DNA of 64,000 bases from JADJYF01 sp965278995 (GTDB lineage: Bacteria > Pseudomonadota > Gammaproteobacteria > Ga0077536), in NCBI GenBank assembly GCA_965278995.1, contig OZ257136.1, positions 2,914,001-2,978,000 of the forward strand, written 5' to 3'. Below are positions 14,931-24,788 of this stretch, piece by piece. The notes beneath the pieces are model-generated. The model ran no database searches, was not told where the DNA came from, and worked only from the letters and a program-made list of their open reading frames with translations. The translations under genes were made by a program, and so were the position numbers. The first letter of the stretch is position 1. Each line of letters begins with the position of its first letter.

Positions 14931-15818
14931 TCAGCTCTGGGCCAGGAACTTCATCACTATCGGGAACGCGAGCACGATGAAGGTGACAGGGAAAATGAAC
15001 AGGATGAGCGGGCCGACGAGCTTGATCGGCGCTTCCATGGCCAGTTTTTCGGCGCGCTGGAAACGTTCGTTGCGCCGCTGCTCGGCTTGAACGCGGAGCA
15101 CGGTGGCTAGACTGGCGCCCATCTTTTCCGCCTGCACGACCGCGCTGACGAAGCTGGTGACTTCAGTGATATCGAGCCTGTCGGCCATGCGGCGCAATGC
15201 GTCGGCGCGCGTCAGTCCAGAACGCAGGTCGCGCAGCACGATGGCGAATTCGTTCCGCAACGGTCCGGGCGGGGCCTTTTCCATCGACTGCGCCAGCGCA
15301 CCCGACAGGTTGAGGCCCGCTTCGACGCACATCGTGATGAAATCAAGGTAGATAGGCATGCTGCGGATGACAGCAAGTTCGCGGCGTTTGCGCGTGTCCG
15401 CCAGCCATACGTTGGGAAACAGAAATCCGAGCAGCGGCGCAAGCAGGATGGCAAGCGGGAACGACTTGCCCATCACCATCAGACAGACCCAGATGATCGG
15501 CGGCAAAATGAGCGCCATGAAGAATTGCAGCGCAACGAATTGTTCGGCGGTCAGCAGATAACTGACGCCGGTACGTTGCAGCCGCTTCTCGGTATGTTCC
15601 ATGTAATCGTAGGGCAGGAACGGGCAGACGAAATTGGCGATGATGCGGATGAACGGCCAGATCAGTTTCAGCAGCGGCGGCAGCGGATCCATGTAGGACC
15701 GATCTTCCTCCTCGACCAGTGTATTGATCCACGACACCAGCAACCAGAAACAGACTGCCGACAGCGCCCACCCGCTGATACTGAGCCAGGGCAGGGTTCC
15801 ATCGAGTGATTGATCCAT
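14931..15818 (-). CDS. tadC: TadC, inner-membrane platform protein of the Flp pilus
   Basis: 295 residues with the GspF/T2SSF fold: membrane helices near 15-30, 90-130 and 265-290, and the conserved cytoplasmic segment (DFITMCVEAGLNLSGAL, LRDLRSGLTRADALRRMADR). TadC acts with TadB as the platform for the pilus ATPase. It is 12 nt downstream of tadB. Confidence 0.88.
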   Translation of the reverse strand: MDQSLDGTLPWLSISGWALSAVCFWLLVSWINTLVEEEDRSYMDPLPPLLKLIWPFIRIIANFVCPFLPYDYMEHTEKRLQRTGVSYLLTAEQFVALQFFMALILPPIIWVCLMVMGKSFPLAILLAPLLGFLFPNVWLADTRKRRELAVIRSMPIYLDFITMCVEAGLNLSGALAQSMEKAPPGPLRNEFAIVLRDLRSGLTRADALRRMADRLDITEVTSFVSAVVQAEKMGASLATVLRVQAEQRRNERFQRAEKLAMEAPIKLVGPLILFIFPVTFIVLAFPIVMKFLAQS

Positions 15819-15830
15819 CGTGAAGCCTGC

Positions 15831-16711
15831 TCAGACGTCAATCGAAGTGATTTTCGTGATCATCAGGTAGCCGAGTATTTCCATCACCACGATGATGGAC
15901 AGTACAGCCCAGCCGATACCCGTCGTCCACAGTTTGCTCATCGCTTCGGGTTCGAGGAAATTGAGCAGTACACCGAGCAGCACGGGCAACCCGGTCATGA
16001 CGATACCCTGCAGCTTGCCCTGCGCGGTTAAACTGCGGATCTTGCCTTCCATCGTCGACTTGCGACGCAATGTATCGGCCAGCGATTCGACCGTCTCGGC
16101 CAGGTTACCGCCGACTTCGCGGTTGATGCGGAGTGCTGTCGTCAGCATTCGGAAATCCTGCATCGGGATACGCTTTTCCATGTTCTTCAGCGAGACATCG
16201 AATTCGACGCCGAGGCGCTGTTCCTGAGTCAGGATCTCGAACTCCTGACTAATCGGCACCGGCTGCTCATTGACCAGATTGTCGAGCGCTATCGACAGAC
16301 TGGCGCCGGCCCTCAAGGCACCTGAGACCATCGCCAGCGCATCGGGTAACTGGGCTTCGATGCGGGCCAGCCGCTTGTTACGCATCGAGCGATAGACATA
16401 CGTTGGCAGCACCAGAATCAGCACGAACACAGCGAGCGTCGAGACCAGGTCGCCGAGCAGTATCCACACCAGCAGCGGAAGCACGCCGAGCGCAATCAGG
16501 TTCATGCGGAACAAGCGGTTGGGATCGACGAACATGAACATGTCAGCCATGTTCGACGAGGCCGAAGCGGTGAAATCTTCGCGATACTTGACCATCTTGG
16601 ACTGCGCTTTCACGCCGAGAATGATCCAGGCGGTGGTGGCGCACAGAAACATCGCGGCCAGCGCCGCGGGAAACGCGAACGTCGCGACCAGTCTGTAGAA
16701 ACTCTCAGCCA

Positions 16712-16712
<1 letters not shown>
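15831..16712 (-). CDS. tadB: TadB, inner-membrane platform protein of the Flp pilus
   Basis: 293 residues, T2SSF-type, with two helices near residues 70-100, a cytoplasmic part (LPDALAMVSGALRAGASLSIAL, then a REVGGNLAETVESLADTLR segment) and two C-terminal helices. Its start overlaps the stop of the ATPase gene by one base (TGATG), indicating coupling. Role: platform with TadC. Confidence 0.9.
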
Positions 16713-18457
<1,745 letters not shown>

Positions 18458-18469
18458 ACTGAATCCGCC

Positions 18470-20008
18470 TCAATCAAGCAACTTGAATGCATTACCGCGC
18501 ATCGATTCGACGAATTCGCCGAGCTGCTTCTGCTCACGCTGGACGGCATCGACGTTCTCCTGATGTGCGGCGTCGTAGACCTGCGGCGTGACGAATATCA
18601 CGAGATCGGTCTTGGAATCGCGAAACGCCCGCGACTTGAACAGGTGGCCGATGATCGGGATCGCGCTCAACCCTTTTAGTCCAGTCGTGTCGCGGCCGAG
18701 TTCGCGGTCGACCAGCCCCGACATGACCAATGTCTCGCCGGACTGGATCAGGATGTCGGCGTTCGTACGGCGGGTCAGGAAGCCAGGCGTATTGCCGACT
18801 GCGACGGACTGATCGACGGCGCTGATCTCGGTCTCGACCTTGGCCCGAATGTTGTCCTGCTTGTCGACCTCGGGCTTGATGTTGAGCAGGATACCGAACT
18901 GCTTGAACTCGATGGCAGCGCTGGTCGGCGTGACAATCTCGATCGGCACTTCGCCGCCGGCGAGGAAGCTCGCCTCACCGCCGCTCCGGGCGACCAGGCG
19001 CGGTTCGGCCAGGATCAGGGCATCGCCGGAACTGACCGCCAGATTGATCCGCGACGTGATTTCGGTGGCGATACCGAAATAGCCGAAGCTGGTGTCGGTT
19101 ACTGCCGGATCGAGCACGGACAGCGAGTCCGGCGCATTGGCCCCGCCCAGCACGGTCACACCGTTGGTCCGCGAGCCACCGAAACCGGTTTCCGATGACA
19201 GCGCCGCTGCCGGTCCGGCAAAACTGTTGCTCCAGTTGATGCCGAGATTGTCTGCCGCGCTTTTGTTGAATTCAGTGATCTTGATATGCATCAGGACCAT
19301 CTTGTCGTCGGGCAGATCGACGATGTCCTTACGGGTCAAATCCATCACTTCCTGATAGGCGCCCATGATCGTCGTGATGTTGTCGGCATAGGTGTTATCG
19401 ATAGTGCCAGTCAGCACGATACGGCTGCCGACAAGACGCACTTCAATGCCCTGGATATGCTGGACGAGCTGCTGGACCTCTGAAAGCTTCGTCGACAATG
19501 ACAGATCGAGAATTTCCGCATAGCCCGCTTTGACCTGCGCGACCAGCGCGCTGTAGCGTCCGTCGTACTGACCGGAAACGACTATCTTGTCACCGACCAC
19601 TGCGAGATCGATGCCGGGCACATGGCCAAGCAGTTTCTGCACCTGAGCGAATTTCTGCTGCAGTACCGCGCTGTTGACGGCCAGCGCATAGTCGGTCGGC
19701 TCGACGGTGAACTCGAGTTCACTCTCCTGACCGTTCTTCAACCATAGATGCAATTCGGTGACACCCGGTGCCTCGCCGAAAACCAGCAGCTGGCCGTTTT
19801 TCAGCAGCGATGTACTGATGACGGCGGCATTGCCGACAGCAACCCGATCGACATCGCCAGGTTGCAGGATGCGGATCTCGCCGACTTTCAAATTGGCCGC
19901 CAGGGCGTTCGCCCCGCACACCAGCAATATCGTTGCCCAGAGTATGGTCCGCAGCAGCGCGTTTCGCGTGCGATGACGCAAGTTCAGAGTATCCCTGGTG
20001 ACCGCCAT
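18470..20008 (-). CDS. rcpA: RcpA/CpaC secretin of the Flp pilus
   Basis: 512 residues from the ATG at 20008, which has GAGGGG eight bases upstream and gives a signal peptide ending ANALAAN. An in-frame ATG at 20047 overlapping the previous stop (ATGA) would add 13 residues and is also possible. The N-terminal pilus_CpaC domain (VGEIRILQPGDVDRVAVGN) is followed by a BON-like repeat pair and the secretin domain (LAGGEVPIEIVTP, GETLVMSGLVDRE, GLKGLSAIPIIGHLFKS). It forms the outer-membrane pore. Confidence 0.92.
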   Translation of the reverse strand: MAVTRDTLNLRHRTRNALLRTILWATILLVCGANALAANLKVGEIRILQPGDVDRVAVGNAAVISTSLLKNGQLLVFGEAPGVTELHLWLKNGQESELEFTVEPTDYALAVNSAVLQQKFAQVQKLLGHVPGIDLAVVGDKIVVSGQYDGRYSALVAQVKAGYAEILDLSLSTKLSEVQQLVQHIQGIEVRLVGSRIVLTGTIDNTYADNITTIMGAYQEVMDLTRKDIVDLPDDKMVLMHIKITEFNKSAADNLGINWSNSFAGPAAALSSETGFGGSRTNGVTVLGGANAPDSLSVLDPAVTDTSFGYFGIATEITSRINLAVSSGDALILAEPRLVARSGGEASFLAGGEVPIEIVTPTSAAIEFKQFGILLNIKPEVDKQDNIRAKVETEISAVDQSVAVGNTPGFLTRRTNADILIQSGETLVMSGLVDRELGRDTTGLKGLSAIPIIGHLFKSRAFRDSKTDLVIFVTPQVYDAAHQENVDAVQREQKQLGEFVESMRGNAFKLLD

Positions 20009-20043
20009 GTACTGATCCCCTCGCGTGCCGTGTTGTTTGTTGT

Positions 20044-20370
20044 TCATTGCAGTATCGGCAGACGGCCAACTTTGGCCGCACCATCCGCGCTGTTCCCGCC
20101 GGTAATCATCTCGATTGACGGTCCGGCCCGTACCCGCGGTGCCGGCGCAGTGCCGTCCGTCGGTGTGATGATGGCACCGCCGCTCGCAGACTCAGTGCCC
20201 GTGTCGGTGGCCGGCGACTGCGGCAGTTCCGCCGGGCTGGCCGCCGGTGCTTCATCGACTTTTCCGGCCGCCCCTGCGGACAACGCCATCGACCAGACGC
20301 AGCCAAGCACAGCCCAGCGACACAGCGTCGATATCCGCCGCCGTGATCGATGAATTGCCATCGACTGCAT
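20044..20370 (-). CDS. Small secreted Ala/Pro-rich protein of the tad locus
   Basis: 108 residues. A basic start and a hydrophobic stretch (WAVLGCVWSMALSAGAAG) form a signal peptide, then a low-complexity Ala/Pro/Ser region. The C-terminus reads IEMITGGNSADGAAKVG, similar to the C-terminus of the neighbouring CpaB (IDLIIGGSPTDGVAKST). It lies two bases from the cpaB stop and overlaps the secretin frame. Function unknown; it may be a small accessory that shares the CpaB tail element. Confidence 0.65.
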   Translation of the reverse strand: MQSMAIHRSRRRISTLCRWAVLGCVWSMALSAGAAGKVDEAPAASPAELPQSPATDTGTESASGGAIITPTDGTAPAPRVRAGPSIEMITGGNSADGAAKVGRLPILQ

Positions 20371-20372
20371 CT

Positions 20373-22322
20373 TCAGTCGCTCGTCTTCAACGTCGTCGAC
20401 TTGGCAACGCCATCGGTTGGCGAACCGCCGATGATGAGGTCAATCTTGCGCGCGCCGCCACCTATCGGCGTGCTAGCGGCGACGCTTGCAACCTGCGCTG
20501 CCGTCAGCGTGTGACCACTGCTGTCGACGACATTGCCGGCGGCATCGACTTTCAGTCCGGCCGAGGCGAGCTGTGCTTCACTCAGTACACCGTTCTTGGT
20601 CATGACCAGCGTTGCCGGGTTGACCACATTGCCGGCTTCGTCGACGACTTCACCATTGGCGTTCAAGGTCAAGCCCGCCGCCGCGAGCTGCTCCGCGTTG
20701 ATCACTTTGCCGCTGGCATCGGTGACCAGAGTGGTGGGGTCGACGACCTTACCGCTGGCATCGACCAGTTCGCCTTTTTCGTTCATCGTCAGCCCGGCAG
20801 CCGCCAGCTGCGCGGGTGTCAGCAGTTCTCCGTTGGCAGTGACGACCAGCTTGTCGGGGTCGACGACATTGCCGGCTGCATCGACTATCTCGCCCTTGTC
20901 GTTGACGGTGAGGCCCGCTGCAGCGAGCTGTTCAGCCGTCAACAATCGGCCGTCGGCCGTCTTGATGAGCTTCGCCGTGTCGATGACCCTGCCGCTGGCA
21001 TCGACGACTTCGCCGCGTTCGTTCACGCTCAATCCCGCCGCAGCCAGTTGCTGGCGAGTGACGATGTCGCCGTTTGCCGTCACGATGACATCTTCGGCCG
21101 AGACGATGTTGCCGTCCTTGTCGACGATTTGTCCGCTGGCATTGACGGTAAGGCCGGCTTTGGCCAGTTGTGCGCGATCGAGCACGCGACCATCGGCGGC
21201 GATGACGAGATTGGCCGGGTCGACAACCTTGCCATCCTTGTCGACAAGTTGCCCTTTGTCGTTGACCGTGAGGCCGGCTTTGGCCAGCTGCTCGCGGCTC
21301 ATGATGCGATTGCCGTCGGCGTCGACGAGATTGCCGGCCTGGTCGACGCCGCTCGCAACGGCGACCCGGGTGCGGCGTTCGCCCTCGGCCTGGGCCATGG
21401 TGAACGCATTACTGAAAAGATCCTGCGCAGACAGCGTCGAAAAGTCAGACAAGCCTTCGTCATTGCGATTGCGCAATAGTGCCAGCAAGTCGCCTTTGTC
21501 GAGTGCTGCGGTAACGAGTGCAGCCTCGCGCGGGCTGACGTCGAGTGTGATGGTGTTGTAGTTGCGTTCGGCACGCGGCTGCGGATAGTTCAGCGCATCG
21601 AGTTCCTCGCGGTAAGGGTCACGCCCGGTGGCCAGCACACGCACACTCTGAAGCACCGGCAGAATGACATCCTTCGGCAGGGCATTCGCGACGAGCTGCT
21701 GGATCTCGGTATCGCCGGTATTGGCCCCGCGCGCCGCATCGAGCAGTGCACGTGGAATGGCATCACGTAGCTGGCTCGGGATCGCATCGACGAGATCGGC
21801 GGTGATGAAGCCGGCCGAGAAGCCGGAGAAACCTGAGGGAATATTGACGAACAGATCGATGCGATTGCCGGGACGAATGAAGCCGGCGACGGAATTGATG
21901 TCATCGACCTGGACTGTCATCGCGCGTCGCCCGACCGGCACCGTATCGGAGAAATCGACCGGGAACCCGGTATCGAGATAGCTCTTCAGTATCGGTTTGC
22001 CCGCGCTGACATCAGCCTCGATGACCCGGCCGAGGTACTTTTCGAAATCGCCGGCAGGAACTGCATCGTTGGAGACGAATCCAGCCGGGATCTTGCGCTG
22101 AGACAGGACTTCGCGGCGCAACACGCTGCCTTTCGGGAGGTCGGTGCCGGCAACCAGTACGGTGACCTGCTTGCGGTCGGCACCGGCATATTTTTCGATC
22201 AACGCCGCTTTTTCGCTCTTCAAATAGACATACGAGAGCGCGGCCGCAACCAGCCCGAAAACGATAGCGCCAATCAGTAGCGGAATACCCAGTACGCTGC
22301 TGTTGTCTCGCGGCTCGGCCAT
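20373..22322 (-). CDS. rcpC: RcpC/CpaB Flp pilus assembly protein with 40-residue repeat insertion
   Basis: 649 residues, roughly twice the usual family length. Residues 12-34 are a membrane anchor, then a SAF-type domain (VAGTDLPKGSVLRREVLSQRKIP region) and the RcpC core (GRRAMTVQVDDINSVAGFIRPGNRIDL). From residue 346 to about 585 there are six tandem repeats of about 40 residues beginning LAxAGLTVNxxGxxVD, plus partial copies at both ends. The C-terminus returns to IDLIIGGSP. CpaB normally sits in the periplasm and works with the secretin, so the repeats may lengthen it across the periplasm. Confidence 0.9.
   Translation of the reverse strand: MAEPRDNSSVLGIPLLIGAIVFGLVAAALSYVYLKSEKAALIEKYAGADRKQVTVLVAGTDLPKGSVLRREVLSQRKIPAGFVSNDAVPAGDFEKYLGRVIEADVSAGKPILKSYLDTGFPVDFSDTVPVGRRAMTVQVDDINSVAGFIRPGNRIDLFVNIPSGFSGFSAGFITADLVDAIPSQLRDAIPRALLDAARGANTGDTEIQQLVANALPKDVILPVLQSVRVLATGRDPYREELDALNYPQPRAERNYNTITLDVSPREAALVTAALDKGDLLALLRNRNDEGLSDFSTLSAQDLFSNAFTMAQAEGERRTRVAVASGVDQAGNLVDADGNRIMSREQLAKAGLTVNDKGQLVDKDGKVVDPANLVIAADGRVLDRAQLAKAGLTVNASGQIVDKDGNIVSAEDVIVTANGDIVTRQQLAAAGLSVNERGEVVDASGRVIDTAKLIKTADGRLLTAEQLAAAGLTVNDKGEIVDAAGNVVDPDKLVVTANGELLTPAQLAAAGLTMNEKGELVDASGKVVDPTTLVTDASGKVINAEQLAAAGLTLNANGEVVDEAGNVVNPATLVMTKNGVLSEAQLASAGLKVDAAGNVVDSSGHTLTAAQVASVAASTPIGGGARKIDLIIGGSPTDGVAKSTTLKTSD
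20568..21287 (-). repeat. Tandem 120-bp coding repeats inside rcpC
   Basis: Six in-frame copies of about 120 bp (one of 117) encode the LAxAGL...VD...DG units. Copies differ at many third positions and at several residues, so the array is not recent. Partial copies flank it on both sides. Confidence 0.85.
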
Positions 22323-22410
22323 GCGTGATGCCCCCTGTCTAGCTGCATTTGTCTTTATTCATCATGGCGGTTATTCACACCGCCGGCGGCTCGTGCCGCA
22401 CTATCCCTAT

Positions 22411-22863
22411 TCAGAATGGCGAGATTGCGTCCTGCGCCATCTGTGCGGCGATGTCCCCAAGATCTTCGAAACCGCCGAGCAATGAATCGATATCGCTGAA
22501 TGCACTTTGCGCTGAAGTCAGCGGACTCAGCGCAGACGTCACCGCTTCCTGTACCGGGTCGACCGTCAGTCGCGCGAGAGTCTCCTCGTCGACTTCCGGA
22601 TCGAGCGCGACATCGTTGATGTATTCGCGCAGTTCGGGCCCGGTATCGAAATCAGGCAGCGGCGACATCGAGAGCGAGTAGGAATAGCTGCGGTAATTGT
22701 TCTTCAGGACGTCGGCCAGGGCCGCGATGACATCGCCACCCGGACCGAGCAGCGTCATCAGCCCGAAAGCGAGAATGACGGTGTACTCGACCATGGCCTG
22801 GCCGCGCATGTTGCGCGCTCGATTGCTGTCAGCTGTAGCTCGTGTGGCCGTCACTTTGATCAC
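22411..22863 (-). CDS. Flp/TadE-like minor pilin
   Basis: 150 residues. The N-terminus has RNMRGQAMVEYTVILAFGLM, a class III prepilin signal with cleavage after Gly and Glu/Tyr at the +4/+5 positions, as in Flp pilins and TadE proteins. The remainder is acidic and soluble-looking with a C-terminal helical region. It overlaps the upstream lipoprotein-like gene by 4 nt. Larger than a major Flp pilin, so a minor pilin is most likely. Confidence 0.7.
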   Translation of the reverse strand: MIKVTATRATADSNRARNMRGQAMVEYTVILAFGLMTLLGPGGDVIAALADVLKNNYRSYSYSLSMSPLPDFDTGPELREYINDVALDPEVDEETLARLTVDPVQEAVTSALSPLTSAQSAFSDIDSLLGGFEDLGDIAAQMAQDAISPF

Positions 22864-23579
22864 AGCAGGTCGTGTTCGATGGAGTTTACCACTATCTGCG
22901 AGCCACCACGATCCATCGATTGGATGGTGATGATGACCTGCTCGCGACCACGCGTAAAACTCAACGCGTGCAACTTCCCGTGGCCCATCGCCTGATCGAT
23001 ATCTTTACGCCAGGCGGCATAGTGATTGCGATAGAACGTCACGTTGCTGTCGATCGAATTCGCATTGCTGAGCATCGCGGTGCTGGCCGACTTGCCCGGA
23101 TCTTCACTCAGGACATTCGATTCGACAGTGGTATCACCCATCGATGGTGGTACCGGCGGTGTGGCCGGAGGCTCGCCCGGTTCAGGTAATCGGCCGAGCG
23201 CAAGATAACCGAAGCTGCCGCTACCTTTCGCAGGCTGCACCTGCACGGTCATCACGTAAGCGTCTTCGACACGCGTCAGCAGATGCCAGGGCGCAATCGC
23301 GTCAGGTTCATAAGCGACACCGGGCGCACCGGGCACCGGCGGGTCTTTCCAGAGATCCTGATAGAACTGCACGACGTCATCGACGGAATCCTCGGTCACG
23401 AAACCGCGCACTGCCATCTGCCGGCCGAGGATGGTCATCGAATCGGAGATCTGACTCACAGTCGCGCCGTCCGGTGCCGGAAATTCAGGCGGACGTGCCT
23501 CGCTGCCGCCAGCAAAACAGCTTGCCAGCAGACTGAGAAACACGCCGGCGCGGCGACCACGTCGACGGCGTAACGGCAT
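22860..23579 (-). CDS. Exported protein of unknown function in the tad locus
   Basis: 239 residues from the ATG at 23579; this start gives a basic, then hydrophobic signal (FLSLLASCFAGGSEA, possibly a lipobox) and avoids overlap with the upstream gene. The middle has a Pro-rich linker (PEPGEPPATPPVPPS). The C-terminus IIIITIQSMDRGGSQIVVN-like region could pack as a small beta domain. No family recognised. Gap to the upstream gene is 5 nt and the downstream overlap is 4 nt, so it belongs to the operon. Confidence 0.7.
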   Translation of the reverse strand: MPLRRRRGRRAGVFLSLLASCFAGGSEARPPEFPAPDGATVSQISDSMTILGRQMAVRGFVTEDSVDDVVQFYQDLWKDPPVPGAPGVAYEPDAIAPWHLLTRVEDAYVMTVQVQPAKGSGSFGYLALGRLPEPGEPPATPPVPPSMGDTTVESNVLSEDPGKSASTAMLSNANSIDSNVTFYRNHYAAWRKDIDQAMGHGKLHALSFTRGREQVIITIQSMDRGGSQIVVNSIEHDLL

Positions 23580-23584
23580 TGCGG

Positions 23585-24787
23585 TCACAGCGTACACGGC
23601 GAATGCGACATCGGCGGGTCGAGTTCCTGCACGGCTTCTTCCCACACGCAGCGTCCGCTGTCATCGCAGACATGGTTGCCGAGGCGCGCTTCGGGATCTT
23701 CGCCTTCGACCGAGAGCCGGTCGGGATGCACGACGTCGCCGTCGACATATCCCAGCCACAGATGACCTTCCGGTGCCGCCAGCGGCGATTTGACCAGCGG
23801 ATCGGGTGGACCAGGCGGATCGCAGCGCGAAAGTTCCGGCGCGATGAAGCTGATCAGATCCCAGATCTCGCTCAAACCCGGCAGATTGAGCAGTTCGTTG
23901 ACCAGGGTCGACGGCGTCGTGCCACCGACCTGCAAATAGGTATGCGCGGTGCCGCCAGCGTTCCAGCCGTCGGCGACGACGCCGGCCTTGGCGCCGAAAG
24001 CGAGCAGACTCTCGGTGGTATCGGGGCGCGTTGCCAGTGCATCGCGCAGCACCACGCCACCTTTGTAGACCGTTGCCATGGCGTCGAAATCGACGTGACT
24101 GTAGCCGTCGGTGTTCATCGCGCTGAACCCGGCACTGCCGGCGAACGGGTCGCCCGCGCCAGGCAGCGTCGAGCCGTCTGACTGGTTATTGCGCGAGAAC
24201 GAATCGAGCAGATTGATGATGGCGCCGACTGCGTCGAAACCGATCTGCACGATATCGACAATCGTATTCAACCACGACCCGACATCGACGCCGAAAATGG
24301 TGATGGTCGGCGTGTCGTCGTCGGTTTCGACGACCGTCATATCGAGCGAACCATCGAAAAACGGCAGACCACGATGATCGACCCAGCTTGCCCGCGGAAC
24401 GTAAGGCGTGCCGGCATCCGTGGCCAGCAACACCGGGATCGCCGACGGCGAGCCGCTGCCGTCGTCGACTTCATTGCCGACATCGGACATCAAACGCACG
24501 CGCGATTCGTTTTGCGTCGTCAACACAGATTTTTCCGGCATGCGGAATCCGGCGTGGCCTGAATTGAAGTTCTCGAGGATGTCGCGGTCGTCGATATCCT
24601 CATACCAGACGGTGTATTCCCAGGCCTGATAGCGCGCCGCCTGGATCGCCGAATGTTTGAAGTCGATGTATTTGCCGAGCAACGGAATGAACACGAACAG
24701 CGGCAACAACACAAAAGTCGCCGCGATGACGAACTCGCTCATCGCCTGGCCGGCCTGCGCGGTGCATTGGTATGGACTGGCGTTCAT
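23585..24787 (-). CDS. TadE/TadG-like pilus protein
   Basis: 400 residues. AGQAMSEFVIAATFVLLPLFVFIP at the N-terminus is the TadE-type anchor and processing site. The exported remainder contains several aspartate-rich turns and, near the C-terminus, two Cys (CDDSGRCVWEE). It is one base from the next large tad gene. TadE-family proteins are minor pilins; this one is longer than usual. Confidence 0.7.
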   Translation of the reverse strand: MNASPYQCTAQAGQAMSEFVIAATFVLLPLFVFIPLLGKYIDFKHSAIQAARYQAWEYTVWYEDIDDRDILENFNSGHAGFRMPEKSVLTTQNESRVRLMSDVGNEVDDGSGSPSAIPVLLATDAGTPYVPRASWVDHRGLPFFDGSLDMTVVETDDDTPTITIFGVDVGSWLNTIVDIVQIGFDAVGAIINLLDSFSRNNQSDGSTLPGAGDPFAGSAGFSAMNTDGYSHVDFDAMATVYKGGVVLRDALATRPDTTESLLAFGAKAGVVADGWNAGGTAHTYLQVGGTTPSTLVNELLNLPGLSEIWDLISFIAPELSRCDPPGPPDPLVKSPLAAPEGHLWLGYVDGDVVHPDRLSVEGEDPEARLGNHVCDDSGRCVWEEAVQELDPPMSHSPCTL

Positions 24788-24788
24788 C

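Noticed and set aside
20460..21310. CRISPR-like or direct-repeat array
   Set aside because: The periodicity is 120 bp, in frame, with diverged copies encoding a clear protein repeat inside cpaB; no spacers of constant length.
20247..21561. Long plus-strand frames antisense to cpaB
   Set aside because: They mirror the repeat region of cpaB and have no recognisable domain; the minus-strand protein is clearly real.
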